DNA from: Streptomyces sp. CB02980
GTDB taxonomy: Bacteria > Actinomycetota > Actinomycetes > Streptomycetales > Streptomycetaceae
DNA: 64,000 bases
Reading direction: 5' to 3'
Assembly: GCF_014451325.2 (NCBI RefSeq)
Contig: NZ_JACSCH020000027.1
Coordinates: 36,897 to 100,896, forward strand
Shown here: one piece after another, positions 48,432 to 57,289 of the stretch
How positions within the stretch are numbered: the stretch's first letter is position 1
Layout of the letters: each line of letters begins with the position of its first letter
The notes under the pieces: model-generated
Told to the model about the DNA's origin: nothing
The model's input: the letters and a program-made list of their open reading frames with translations, nothing else
Databases searched by the model: none
Translations under genes and position numbers: made by a program

Positions 48432-49421
48432 CTACCAGGCGAAGGCCTCCGGCGACGGGCCCGGGCCCGGGAAGATCTCGTCGAGGCCCGCCAGGACCTC
48501 CTCGCCGAGCTTGAGCTCCAGGGCGCGCAGCGCGCTCGCCAGCTGCTCGGGCGTCCGCGGGCCGACGATCGGGCCCGTCACGCCCGGCCGGGTGAGCAGC
48601 CACGCCAGGGCCGTCTCGCCCGGCTCCAGGCCGTGCTTGTCGAGCAGGTCCTCGTAGGCCTGGAGCTGCGCACGGGACGCCGGGTCGGCGAGGGTGGCCG
48701 CCGCGCGGCCCTCCGTACGCCGCTTGCCCTCGGCCTCCTTCTTCAGGACGCCGCCGAGCAGACCGCCGTGCAGCGGCGACCAGGGGATGACCCCGAGGCC
48801 GTACTCCTGCGCCGCCGGGATGACCTCCATCTCCGCGCGCCGCTCGAAGAGGTTGTAGAGGCACTGCTCGCTGACGAGGCCGACCGAGCCGCGCCGGGCG
48901 GCGGTCTCGTTGGCCTGGGCGATCTTGTAGCCGGGGAAGTTGGAGGAGCCGGCGTAGAGGATCTTGCCCTGCTGGATGAGGACGTCGACCGCCTGCCAGA
49001 TCTCCTCGAAGGGGGTCGAGCGGTCGATGTGGTGGAACTGGTAGAGGTCGATGTAGTCCGTGCCGAGGCGCTTGAGGCTGCCCTCGACCGCGCGGCGGAT
49101 GTTCACCGCCGAGAGCTTGTCGTGGTTGGGCCAGGCCTCGCCGTCGGCGCCCATGTTCCCGTACACCTTGGTGGCGAGAACCGTACGGTCGCGGCGGCCG
49201 TCGCCCTTCGCGAACCAGGAACCGAGGATCTCCTCGGTCCGGCCCTTGTTCTCGCCCCAGCCGTACACGTTGGCGGTGTCGAAGAAGTTGAGCCCCGTGT
49301 CCAGCGCCGTGTCCATGATGGCGTGGCTGGTGGCTTCGTCCGTCTGGGGTCCGAAGTTCATCGTCCCGAGGACGAGTCGGCTGACCTTGAGTCCGGTGCG
49401 TCCGAGCTGCGTGTACTCCAT
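48432..49421 (-). CDS. Aldo/keto reductase
   Basis: This 329-residue NADPH-dependent oxidoreductase of the AKR fold (tas/YghZ-like) opens EYTQLGRTGLKVSRLVLGTMNFG. The catalytic tetrad is Asp/Tyr in FFDTANVYGWGENKGRTEEILG, Lys in VLATKVYGNMG, and His in IDLYQFHHIDRSTPFEEIW. The NADP-binding C-terminus contains GVTGPIVGPRTPEQL. ATG49421 is used; an in-frame TTG lies 9 bp upstream. Likely substrates are aldehydes or ketones. The gene stands alone. Confidence 0.93.
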   Translation of the reverse strand: MEYTQLGRTGLKVSRLVLGTMNFGPQTDEATSHAIMDTALDTGLNFFDTANVYGWGENKGRTEEILGSWFAKGDGRRDRTVLATKVYGNMGADGEAWPNHDKLSAVNIRRAVEGSLKRLGTDYIDLYQFHHIDRSTPFEEIWQAVDVLIQQGKILYAGSSNFPGYKIAQANETAARRGSVGLVSEQCLYNLFERRAEMEVIPAAQEYGLGVIPWSPLHGGLLGGVLKKEAEGKRRTEGRAAATLADPASRAQLQAYEDLLDKHGLEPGETALAWLLTRPGVTGPIVGPRTPEQLASALRALELKLGEEVLAGLDEIFPGPGPSPEAFAW

Positions 49422-49508
49422 GGGCGCCAAGCCAACTGCTTCGAGTGCGCTCGAAGCAAGGGGGTTCCCATGGGATGGGTAAGGGGTCTCCCGCGAGGGG
49501 GATACGGG

Positions 49509-49598
49509 CTACAGGCCGGTCACCGACGCCACCGCGATGATCGCGAACATCAGTACGAGTACGCCGGCCATGATGCGGTTACGGGTCTTGGGATCCAC
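49509..49598 (-). CDS. 29-residue single-helix membrane protein
   Basis: A short frame from GTG49598 encodes a basic start (DPKTRNR) followed by a hydrophobic helix IMAGVLVLMFAIIAVASVTG and a stop. The codons are GC-rich at third positions and the amphipathic start/helix pattern is that of small actinobacterial membrane proteins. It is too short for standard gene calls. No function is assigned. Confidence 0.6.
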   Translation of the reverse strand: MDPKTRNRIMAGVLVLMFAIIAVASVTGL

Positions 49599-49658
49599 CC
49601 TTCGAGGTTACCCGGCCGTTCACCACGACCTTCACCCCGGCTCCCTGAGCCGGCTCCC

Positions 49659-50231
49659 TCACCCCGAGCCCTCAAGGGGCCAGCCGTCGACCTTCTCGTA
49701 CCGCGGCTGCTCGCCCCGCACCCCGCTCACCGGCAGGTTCGAACGCACCAGGGCCAGCTCACCCACCTCCCAGCGAGTCCCCTCGAAGCCGCCGAGCCCG
49801 TCGAGGAAGGGATGCAGGTCCACCTCGTCGCCCCGCGCGCGGGCCACCGTCAGATGCGCCTGATAGCGGCGGTGCTCGTCCATGGCGACCCCGGCCCTGC
49901 GCGCGGCGGCGTCGGCGCGCTCGGCGAGCAGCCGCAGCTCGTCCAGGTCCCCGGCGATCCCGGCCCACAGCGCGCGCCGCCCGAAGTGCCCGCCGCCGTG
50001 GAGCCGCAGCGGGAACGGCGGTGTGCGGTGCGCGGCCCGGGCGAGCCGGACCCTCAGCTCGGGCAGCAGCTCTTCGTCGACCTCCCCCATGAAGGCGAGC
50101 GTGAGGTGCCAGCCGGGCCGTGAGGTCCAGCGGAGCCCGTCGGCCCCGGGCAGCCGGTGCAGACGGTCGGCGACGTGCCCGAGCTCGTCCAGCTGCTCGG
50201 GCGGCGGCAGGACGGCGGCGAAAAGCCTCAT
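49659..50231 (-). CDS. thpR: RNA 2',3'-cyclic phosphodiesterase
   Basis: This 190-residue 2H phosphoesterase has the two catalytic HxTx motifs, HLTL (WHLTLAFMGEV) and HLTV (YQAHLTVARARG), about 85 residues apart. The N-terminus is MRLFAAVLPPPEQLDELG and the C-terminus SNLPVSGVRGEQPRYEKVDGWPL. Members hydrolyse RNA 2',3'-cyclic phosphates or ligate tRNA halves in vitro. It is cytosolic. Confidence 0.93.
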   Translation of the reverse strand: MRLFAAVLPPPEQLDELGHVADRLHRLPGADGLRWTSRPGWHLTLAFMGEVDEELLPELRVRLARAAHRTPPFPLRLHGGGHFGRRALWAGIAGDLDELRLLAERADAAARRAGVAMDEHRRYQAHLTVARARGDEVDLHPFLDGLGGFEGTRWEVGELALVRSNLPVSGVRGEQPRYEKVDGWPLEGSG

Positions 50232-50262
50232 GGGGAGAGTCTGGCAGGCCCCCGGCCCGGTC

Positions 50263-50288
50263 GGTGAGACCCGGGGCCGGGTCTCACC
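50263..50288 (-). terminator. Terminator after the first FG-GAP protein
   Basis: GGTGAGACCCGG-GG-CCGGGTCTCACC forms a 12-bp perfect stem 52 bp beyond the stop codon of the FG-GAP gene at 50340 and upstream of thpR. Confidence 0.8.
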
Positions 50289-50339
50289 GCCGCTGCTCCG
50301 ACCCGGGCGGGCCTCGCCCCGGGCCGGAGTGGCCCCGGG

Positions 50340-52634
50340 TCAGGAGACCTGGTCGTACGGCTGCCCCGCGCTCTGCCCGGTGCCGACCTGGGTCGACGAG
50401 CGCGGCGCGAACGGGACCTTGTAGTTCCCCGTACCGGGGTGGAAGAACGCGGTGCCCGCCGGCGTCCGCGCGTACACGTCGGGGCGGCCGTCCTTGTTGC
50501 CGTCGCCGATGCCGACGATGTCGGCGTACGCGTTCCAGCCGCCCCCGATCCTCGTCCGCGCGGCGAACGTGCCGTCGCCCTTGCCGAGGTACGTCCAGAG
50601 GACGCCGTCCTTGTCGCGGGCGACGAGGTCTCCGGTCGCGGCGCCGCCGATGTCGCCCGTGGCGGTGATCTGGTTGTAGATCCCCCAGCCGTAGCCGATC
50701 TTCTTGCGCGCGGCGAAGGGAACGTCGGGGGAGCCGGTCGCCTTGTGGAGGTAGAGGTCCCCCGCCTTGTCGAGGCCGACCAGGTCGGCCCGCCCGTCAC
50801 CGGTCAGGTCACTGCCACCGGTCAGCTGCGCGTACGTGTTCCACCCGCCGCCGATCCGCACCCGGGGCTCGAAGCCGCTGATGTACGGGCTGTCGGCGGG
50901 GCGACCGCGGTGGAGCCAGAGGACGCCGGTCCGGTCGCGGGCGACCAGGTCGGCGGAGTTCGCGCCGGCGACGTCGCCGACGGACTCGATCCGGTCGTAG
51001 ACGTTCCAGCCGGACATACCGGAGAAGCCGCTCCGCAGGCTGACGAGCCGCCCCGTCGCGTCGTCCCAGCGCGTGCTGAGCTGATGGAGGTAGCCGCCCT
51101 TGTCCCGTGCGATCAGGTCCGGCGCCCCGTTGTGGTCGTAGTCGTGCGCCCTGGGGGTGCGGACCACGGTGAGGGTGCCGGTGGTCGTGGCCGACGGCAT
51201 GCCGTTCCACGGCCTGGCCGTCACCGTCCACTCGTACGCGCCGTTGGGGGCGGACTTCGGCTCCCAGGGGGAGTCCGCCACCTCGCCGGCCCAGGCCAAC
51301 CCGAGGGATCCGTCCGGGTACGCCCCGGTGCCGGAGGCGGGTCGGACGACCGTCCGGAACTTCTGCCCCGTCACCTTGCTCTTCAGCTCGACGGTGAGGT
51401 CCGCCCGCGTCGTGGAGAACTTCCAGGACAGCCGGGCCCTGGCGACGCCGTCCAGGTTGACGGTGGCCGGGGCACCTCCGACGTACGCCAGGGGGGTGGC
51501 GCCGTCGTTCGGTTCGCCGGTGGAGGCGATCAGCTCGGCCGCCGGCCGCCCGTCCGCGCCGGCCGACACCCGGTAGACCCCCGTGCCGTCCTTGGCGGTG
51601 ACGCCGAGGACGAGGAGGGTGCCGTCGGGGCCCTTGGCGGCGTGCGTGGCGTGGTCGAGGAGCTTGACCGTCGACCCGTCCGTCAGCGAGCGGGCCGAGA
51701 ACGCGTGCCACGGGGTGGCGTTCCCGTCGGTGGCTCCCCACAGGAACCAGTCGCCCAGCAGACTGCCGGTGATCTCCGTCGAGTCGTCGGGGCCGAGCGG
51801 GGTACGCACGACCTCGCTCTGTCCCCGTACGGCCGTGGCGAGGACCAGCTTGTCGTCGGTCCGCTCCGTCCAGGCCACGTGGGTCGGCGAGAGGAAGGAG
51901 GACGGCGCGATGTACGGCTTCGGCCAGCCGGGCTCCGCGGCCAGCTGGTACCTGCCGACCTCCTGCCCGGTCTTCAGGTCGACGACCAGGTCCTCACGGT
52001 AGTTCCGCGCGACCGCCGCGTCGGGCAGGGTGTCGGACATCCACTCGGGCTCGAAGTACGTGCCGGGCACCGTGCGGACGGTCGGCTTCACGCCGCTGAT
52101 GTCGATCAGCTTCAGCTTCTGCTGCCGACGGTCGCTCACCAGGAGGGTCGAGCCCACGGCGCGGTCGAGGAACCCGTGCGTCTCCGGGCTCGCCGACAGG
52201 TCGAGGGTGACGGGCGCGGCACCCGTCGCCATGTCGTACACCTTCACGGTCGAGGTGTAGATCTCCTCGGCCCCCGCATGCGCCACCTCGTGCGCGACCA
52301 CGACGAGGTCCGAGCCCGCGCCGGAGCCGACGACGTACTCGCTCTCGCTCTTCGCGACGACCTTCGACACCCCGTCCGCGTAGCGGGTCCAGCGCGCCGT
52401 GCCCGCGTGGTCCTGCGAGAGGAAGCCGGTCTTCCCGGCGCCGAGCAGCTTGCCGCCCGAGGCCAGGAACGGCACCGGGACCGGCGCGGCGGCCGGGGAG
52501 GCGGACGCCGGCCCGGCCGGGGCGAGCGTGGCGGCGGCGGACGCGGCCGGGACGGTCAGCGATGCGGCCGTCACGGCGGTGAGCACGACGCCGACGGAGA
52601 TCGCCAGACGCCGGCGCCCCAGGGTGAAACGCAC
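50340..52634 (-). CDS. Secreted beta-propeller / FG-GAP repeat protein 1
   Basis: This 764-residue exported protein has a long signal peptide (RRRLAISVGVVLTAVTAASL, cleavage near PAASAA). Residues ~50-400 are a propeller-like domain of short repeated strands, then an Ig-like/FlgD-like segment (WKFSTTRADLTVELKSKVTG). The last ~250 residues contain FG-GAP repeats with calcium loops (DYDHNGAPDLIARDKGG, GDVAGANSADLVARDRTG, SDLTGDGRADLVGLDKAG, GDGNKDGRPDVYARTPAG). GTG52634 is behind GGGAGG. It is paralogous to the gene at 53341 and likely extracellular, binding carbohydrate or protein; function unknown. Confidence 0.9.
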   Translation of the reverse strand: MRFTLGRRRLAISVGVVLTAVTAASLTVPAASAAATLAPAGPASASPAAAPVPVPFLASGGKLLGAGKTGFLSQDHAGTARWTRYADGVSKVVAKSESEYVVGSGAGSDLVVVAHEVAHAGAEEIYTSTVKVYDMATGAAPVTLDLSASPETHGFLDRAVGSTLLVSDRRQQKLKLIDISGVKPTVRTVPGTYFEPEWMSDTLPDAAVARNYREDLVVDLKTGQEVGRYQLAAEPGWPKPYIAPSSFLSPTHVAWTERTDDKLVLATAVRGQSEVVRTPLGPDDSTEITGSLLGDWFLWGATDGNATPWHAFSARSLTDGSTVKLLDHATHAAKGPDGTLLVLGVTAKDGTGVYRVSAGADGRPAAELIASTGEPNDGATPLAYVGGAPATVNLDGVARARLSWKFSTTRADLTVELKSKVTGQKFRTVVRPASGTGAYPDGSLGLAWAGEVADSPWEPKSAPNGAYEWTVTARPWNGMPSATTTGTLTVVRTPRAHDYDHNGAPDLIARDKGGYLHQLSTRWDDATGRLVSLRSGFSGMSGWNVYDRIESVGDVAGANSADLVARDRTGVLWLHRGRPADSPYISGFEPRVRIGGGWNTYAQLTGGSDLTGDGRADLVGLDKAGDLYLHKATGSPDVPFAARKKIGYGWGIYNQITATGDIGGAATGDLVARDKDGVLWTYLGKGDGTFAARTRIGGGWNAYADIVGIGDGNKDGRPDVYARTPAGTAFFHPGTGNYKVPFAPRSSTQVGTGQSAGQPYDQVS

Positions 52635-52715
52635 GTGTAATCCTCCCCAATTTGATGGATACGACCTTCACGACCCCCCAGCCCGTCGAATGGTTGTACG
52701 GCTAGGCTCCGTCGA

Positions 52716-53222
52716 ATGAAGATCGGCATCAGGAAGGGCGCGGCGGAGGACCTCCCCGCGATACTCGCGGTGTTGGACAGCGCCGTGGTGTGGCTCAACG
52801 GCAAGGGCATCACCGCGCAGTGGGGCACCGAGTCGTTCTCCGGGCGGCCCAAGGCGGTGAAGCAGGTCGAGGACACGATGGCCGAGGGCGATCCGTGGAT
52901 CGTCGAGATCGGCGGCGTACCGGCGGGCACGATGACGCTGACCCCGCACCCGGGCAAGCACGTGCCGCGGGCGGACGAGCCGGAGGTGTACGTCCGTCTC
53001 CTCGCGACCGACGCGCGCTTCCACGGGCACGGGGTCGGGGCGGCGCTCCTCGCCCACGCGGTGGAGGAGACCCGGCGGCAGGGGGTGTCGCTGCTACGGG
53101 TGGACTGCTTCGCGGGCAGCGAGGGCCGGCTGGTCGCGTACTACGAGGGGCAGGGCTTCACACGCACCGAGACGTTCCTGGTGGGCGACTGGGAGGGGCA
53201 GGTGCTGGAGCGGCGGGTGTGA
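52716..53222 (+). CDS. GNAT family N-acetyltransferase
   Basis: This 168-residue protein has MKIGIRKGAAEDLPAILAVLD, the acetyl-CoA site RLLATDARFHGHGVGAALLAHAV (HGxGxG variant), and RVDCFAGSEGRLVAYYEGQGFTRTETF. It belongs to the actinobacterial GNAT group acting on small molecules or proteins; the target is unknown. It sits between the two FG-GAP paralogues, divergent from the first and convergent with the second. Confidence 0.88.
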   Translation: MKIGIRKGAAEDLPAILAVLDSAVVWLNGKGITAQWGTESFSGRPKAVKQVEDTMAEGDPWIVEIGGVPAGTMTLTPHPGKHVPRADEPEVYVRLLATDARFHGHGVGAALLAHAVEETRRQGVSLLRVDCFAGSEGRLVAYYEGQGFTRTETFLVGDWEGQVLERRV

Positions 53223-53303
53223 CGGCACCGGGGCGCGGACCGAGACCGGGGCGGGTGACGGCACAGGACCCGGAGCCCGGGACCGGGGCCCGTTCGCTCT
53301 CCC

Positions 53304-53333
53304 TGTCCGGAGCCCTCGCGAGGGCTCCGGACA
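53304..53333. terminator. 30-bp perfect palindrome terminator
   Basis: TGTCCGGAGCCCTCG and CGAGGGCTCCGGACA are exact reverse complements and adjacent. The palindrome lies between the convergent GNAT gene and FG-GAP protein 2, 7 bp from the latter's stop. Confidence 0.9.
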
Positions 53334-53340
53334 CCCGGCG

Positions 53341-55611
53341 TCAGTACAGGTCCGTCGTCGCCCCCCAGAGGTAGTGCACGTTGTAGATCTTCCTGGGGTC
53401 CGCGAACGGCGTCGCCCATCGACCTGTGCCCTGGTAGACGGCAAGCGCGTCGTCCTCGGCGCCCGCGCCGCCCGCCGCGAAGAGGTCCGGCCGGCCGTCA
53501 CCGTCGATGTCGCCCACAGCGGTGATCGTGGCGTACCGGTTCCAGCCCCCGCCGATGCGGGTGCGCGGCGCGAACGTCCCGTCGCCCTTGCCGAGGTGGA
53601 GCCAGAGGACGCCGTCCTTGTCGCGGGCGACGTGGTCACCGGCGGGGCCGCCGGCGAGGTTGCCGGTGGCGGTGACGAGGTTGTAGACACCCCAGCCCCC
53701 GCCCACCTTCACGCGGCCGGCGAAGGGCTTGCTCCAGTTGCCGGTTCCCTTGTGCAGCCACTGGACACCGGCGTTGTCGACGCCCACCAGATCCGGGCGG
53801 CCGTCACCGGTCAGGTCGGAGCCTCCGGTGAGCAGCCGGTACGCCTGCCAGCCGGTGCCGACGCGGGTGCGGGGGGCGAACGGCTTCCTGACATCGCCGG
53901 TGCCCAGGTGCTGCCACAGCACGCCGTACCGGTCACGGCCCAGCACGTCCGCGTGCGCCGCGCCACCGATGTCGCCGGGTGTGACGAGGTGGTCGTACAC
54001 GCCCCATCCGGCGGTGCTCCACTCCGCGGACGGCCAGTCCATGGGTGGCTCGGGGAGATGGGTGGCGTAGATCTCGCCGACGTCGAAGGCGGCCAGGGAG
54101 TTGCCCCCCTTGAAGAGCAGGTCGGGCCGGCTGCTGTTGGTGAAGCCGTGCGGGGCGAGCCGGCCGCCCACGGTGAAGGTGCCGCTCCGCTCGTAGACGG
54201 GGCCGATGCCGTTTCGGGTCCGGGCCGTCATCCGCCACGTGTAGGAGCCGTGCGGGACGGCTCTGCCGTTGTCGAACCTGCCGTACCACCTCGCCTGGGC
54301 GCGCCCGTCCAGGTCCTGATACGTGTCCTGGGTCCACTGCCTCCCCGAGGCCGTGTGCTTCACCTCGACCCGCACCGTGGCCGTACTGACGTACGCGGCG
54401 AACTGCCAGGTCGGATCGAAGATGCCCTTGCTGAAGTCGGCGGTGGTGGGGACGGACTGGCCGGTCAGCTGCAGGACGATCGGCTGACCGGTCAGCGCCA
54501 CCGGCGTGACGACCGGGTCGCCCTCGGGGCCTGCGGTGATGCGGAAGAGACCTCGGCCGTGCTTGACGGTCGCGCCGTCCACGAGGATCCCGTCGTCGCC
54601 GTCGCTGACCATGCCGCTCACCAGGTCGAGGAGCTTGACCGTCCGGCCGTCCTTGAGCGAGCGGGCCGTGAGGGCGTTCAGCGGGTTGACCGTCGGGGCG
54701 TAGAAGCTACCGGTGAGGCCGTACGCGACCCAGTCGCCCAGGAACTCGGCGCCGAGCCGCTTGCCCTTCCCGAGCGGGATGCGCTCCGAGGCGTCCTGCC
54801 CGCGCCGCGCCACCCGCAGGACCGCGTCACCGGTGGCGGTGGTCTCGGCCCAGGCGAGGTGGGTGGCGGACGCGGCGACGTCCTGTGTGTCGGAGCCCGC
54901 TCCGGCCAGGGGCCGGTCCTCCACGACGGTGGCCGTGGCGACGTCCACCAGGGCGGCGCGCCGGACGGTCGTGTCCGTGGTCGGCGAGTACTGGACCACC
55001 ACGGTGTCGGGCGTGCTCATGTGGACGGCTCCGATGGTGCCGGGCAGCCCCTGCACCGTCCTGTCGACGGTCTGGCCGTCCTTGCTGCTGAGGAGGTGGA
55101 CGGCGGTGCCGCCGTCGGACTCCCGGGCGGTCACGACGACGGTGGAGCCGGCCAGGAGGCTGAAACTGCTGGTGTCGCCCAGGTGGCTCGCGTCGATCAC
55201 GACGGGGTCGGTGCCCCCGGAACCCATGTCGTACAAGCTGTAGACGCGCCCGGTGGGCGTGGAGCTGATTCCGACGACCACGTCCGACCGGGCGCCGGCC
55301 TCGTAGTACGTCCTGCTCGTGTCGGTGCCCGCGGGCAGCGCGGTCACGGAGCCGTCCTCGTACCGCGTCCAGCGGTACACGGCCACGCCGGAGGCCCAAT
55401 GAGACGTGAGGAACCCCGACGGGCCGCTGCCGCGGAAGGAGGAGTCGTCGGGCAGGTCGAAGGGGTCCTGCTGCTGCGTCCCGGTCTCCGTGGCGAGGGT
55501 GCCCGAGGAGAGGGCGCCCGTCGCCGGAGCCGCGAACGCCGGGGCGGCGGCCAGAGTGCCGGTGACGGTGGCCAGGACGAGGGTCGCGGCGGCCAGCCGG
55601 CGACCTGTCAT
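53341..55611 (-). CDS. Secreted beta-propeller / FG-GAP repeat protein 2
   Basis: This 756-residue paralogue of the 50340 product has a signal peptide (MTGRRLAAATLVLATVTGTL, cleavage near PAFA), a propeller-like domain with strands such as YEAGARSDVVVGISSTPTGRVYSLYDMGSG, and an Ig-like segment (FAAYVSTATVRVEVKHTASG). C-terminal FG-GAP repeats include GDIGGAAHADVLGRDRYGVLWQHLG, SDLTGDGRPDLVGVDNAGVQWLHKG and GDIDGDGRPDLFAAGG. The start is ATG55611; GTG55626 is an alternative. The two paralogues share domain order, pointing to a local duplication. A strong hairpin lies in its presumed 5' leader. Confidence 0.9.
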   Translation of the reverse strand: MTGRRLAAATLVLATVTGTLAAAPAFAAPATGALSSGTLATETGTQQQDPFDLPDDSSFRGSGPSGFLTSHWASGVAVYRWTRYEDGSVTALPAGTDTSRTYYEAGARSDVVVGISSTPTGRVYSLYDMGSGGTDPVVIDASHLGDTSSFSLLAGSTVVVTARESDGGTAVHLLSSKDGQTVDRTVQGLPGTIGAVHMSTPDTVVVQYSPTTDTTVRRAALVDVATATVVEDRPLAGAGSDTQDVAASATHLAWAETTATGDAVLRVARRGQDASERIPLGKGKRLGAEFLGDWVAYGLTGSFYAPTVNPLNALTARSLKDGRTVKLLDLVSGMVSDGDDGILVDGATVKHGRGLFRITAGPEGDPVVTPVALTGQPIVLQLTGQSVPTTADFSKGIFDPTWQFAAYVSTATVRVEVKHTASGRQWTQDTYQDLDGRAQARWYGRFDNGRAVPHGSYTWRMTARTRNGIGPVYERSGTFTVGGRLAPHGFTNSSRPDLLFKGGNSLAAFDVGEIYATHLPEPPMDWPSAEWSTAGWGVYDHLVTPGDIGGAAHADVLGRDRYGVLWQHLGTGDVRKPFAPRTRVGTGWQAYRLLTGGSDLTGDGRPDLVGVDNAGVQWLHKGTGNWSKPFAGRVKVGGGWGVYNLVTATGNLAGGPAGDHVARDKDGVLWLHLGKGDGTFAPRTRIGGGWNRYATITAVGDIDGDGRPDLFAAGGAGAEDDALAVYQGTGRWATPFADPRKIYNVHYLWGATTDLY

Positions 55612-55701
55612 GCGGGAAGAGTGCACTGCTGTCCGTTTCTGCAGTCGGAAGGGGAGACGGGGGCCCCGAGCACGGCCGGAAGGCCTCGCGTGCGACCGAC
55701 G

Positions 55702-55733
55702 GCGCCCCCGCCGACGATGTCGGCGGGGGGCGC
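55702..55733. promoter_or_regulatory. Strong hairpin upstream of FG-GAP protein 2
   Basis: GCGCCCCCGCCGAC (55702-55715) pairs with GTCGGCGGGGGGCGC (55719-55733) with one bulged G and a GAT loop. Its position 90 bp before the start codon suggests a 5' leader structure or an upstream terminator. Confidence 0.6.
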
Positions 55734-55884
55734 GCGGAGTGCACCGCGCCGTCCCCCCCGGTGGACCGGTCGTCACGCGCACGTCGGCGCACGCGACAAC
55801 CGTTCAGACTTTCGAGGGACGGCGAGGGTTGTACGTGATCTGCAGGTACGGCGGAACTCGGACCTGGCGGTATCGCGCTCCCCT

Positions 55885-55920
55885 AGGGCCTGTCCAGCGG
55901 ATCAGGGTCGGACAGGCCCT
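55885..55920 (-). terminator. Terminator after the MFS transporter
   Basis: AGGGCCTGTCC (55885-55895) pairs perfectly with GGACAGGCCCT (55910-55920). It lies just past the MFS gene stop at 55926. The sequence resembles a palindrome repeated in many Streptomyces genomes, from memory. Confidence 0.82.
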
Positions 55921-55925
55921 GGCCG

Positions 55926-57263
55926 TCACGCAGCCGTCGCCAGCCGTTCCCGCGCCACGAACCGCACCTGTGGGTGCCCGTGGCGCCAGGCCCAGGCGAC
56001 CTTGAGGCCGCCCACCCGGGCCAGGACCAGGCCCACGACGACCGCCGCCGTCAGGGAGATCACGCCGCCCGTCGCGAAGCCGACGCGGGCGCCGTACGTG
56101 TCGGTGACCCAGCCGAGGAGCGGCGCGCCGATCGGCGTACCACCGGCGAAGACCATCATGTAGAGGCTCATCACCCGGCCCCGCATGGCCGGGTCCGTCG
56201 CCATCTGGACGGCGGAGTTCGCGGTGATGTTGACCGTGAGGCCGATCATGCCGATCGGGACGAGCAGCAGCGCGAACAGCCAGAACGTCGGCGACAGGGC
56301 CGCCGCGATCTCCAGTACGCCGAAGACCGCCGCCGCGATCACCAGCATCCGCAGCCGGGTCGAGCCGCGCCGGGCCGCCGCGAGGGCGCCCACGAGCGAG
56401 CCGGCCGCCATGAGGGTGTTGAGGAAGCCGTACGCGCCTGCGCCGACATGGAAGACGTCGCCGGAGAAGGCGATGAGCCAGATCGGGAAGTTGAATCCGA
56501 AGGTGCCGATGAAGCCGACGAGGACGATCGGCCAGATCAGGTCCGGTCGCGCGGCCACGTAGCGCAGGCCCTCCCGCAGCTGGCCCTTGCCGCGCGGGGC
56601 GCGCTCCACCTTGTGGAGCTCGCTCGTCCGCATGAGCAGGAGGCTCGTGAGGGGCGCGAGGAAGAACAGGCCGTTGAGGAGGAAGGCCCAGCCGCTGCCG
56701 ACTCCGGCGATGAGGACACCGGCGACGGCGGGGCCGACGAGCCGCGCGGACTGGAAGTTCGCCGAGTTCAGGGAGACGGCGTTGCGCAGCTGGTCGGGGC
56801 CGACCATCTCGGAGACGAAGGCCTGCCGGGCCGGGTTGTCGACGACGGTCACCATGCCGAGGAGGAAGGCGATCAGGTAGACGTGCCAGACCTGGATGTT
56901 GCCGGAGAGCGTGAGGACGGCGAGCGCGATGCCGCAGAGGCCGAGGGCTGCCTGGCTGACGAGCAGCAGGCGCCGCTTCGGGTAGCGGTCGGCGATGACT
57001 CCGCCGTAGAGGCCGAAGAGCAGCATCGGCAGGAACTGCAGGGCCGTGGTGATGCCGACGGCGGCGGCCGAGCCGGTGAGGCTCAGGACCAGCCAGTCCT
57101 GGGTGATGCGGGCCATCCAGGTACCGGTGTTGGAGACGATCGCGCCGGTGAAGAACAGCCGGTAGTTACGGATCCTGAGCGAGGAGAAGGTTTCCCCCCG
57201 CCCGCGGGTGTCGAGGGTGGGTTTGTGGACGGGTGCGGAGTCTGCTCCGGGTCCCGTACTCAA
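55926..57263 (-). CDS. MFS family exporter
   Basis: This 445-residue membrane protein has 12 predicted helices and motif A-like loops (GLYGGVIADRYPKRRLLLVSQ and DNPARQAFVSEMVGP), as in enterobactin-type/DHA3 exporters. TTG57263 (LSTGPGADS) is chosen because AGGAGG lies about ten bases upstream; the frame before it has no conserved residues. It follows the MarR gene at 57290 by 26 bp on the same strand, a common regulator-exporter operon. It probably exports drugs or secondary metabolites. Confidence 0.92.
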   Translation of the reverse strand: MSTGPGADSAPVHKPTLDTRGRGETFSSLRIRNYRLFFTGAIVSNTGTWMARITQDWLVLSLTGSAAAVGITTALQFLPMLLFGLYGGVIADRYPKRRLLLVSQAALGLCGIALAVLTLSGNIQVWHVYLIAFLLGMVTVVDNPARQAFVSEMVGPDQLRNAVSLNSANFQSARLVGPAVAGVLIAGVGSGWAFLLNGLFFLAPLTSLLLMRTSELHKVERAPRGKGQLREGLRYVAARPDLIWPIVLVGFIGTFGFNFPIWLIAFSGDVFHVGAGAYGFLNTLMAAGSLVGALAAARRGSTRLRMLVIAAAVFGVLEIAAALSPTFWLFALLLVPIGMIGLTVNITANSAVQMATDPAMRGRVMSLYMMVFAGGTPIGAPLLGWVTDTYGARVGFATGGVISLTAAVVVGLVLARVGGLKVAWAWRHGHPQVRFVARERLATAA

Positions 57264-57289
57264 AGTGCGTCGCCTCCTTGGCGCGTGGA

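Noticed and set aside
53374..56163. 929-codon plus-strand frame opposite FG-GAP protein 2
   Set aside because: It mirrors the FG-GAP gene and crosses a terminator; no signal or domain.
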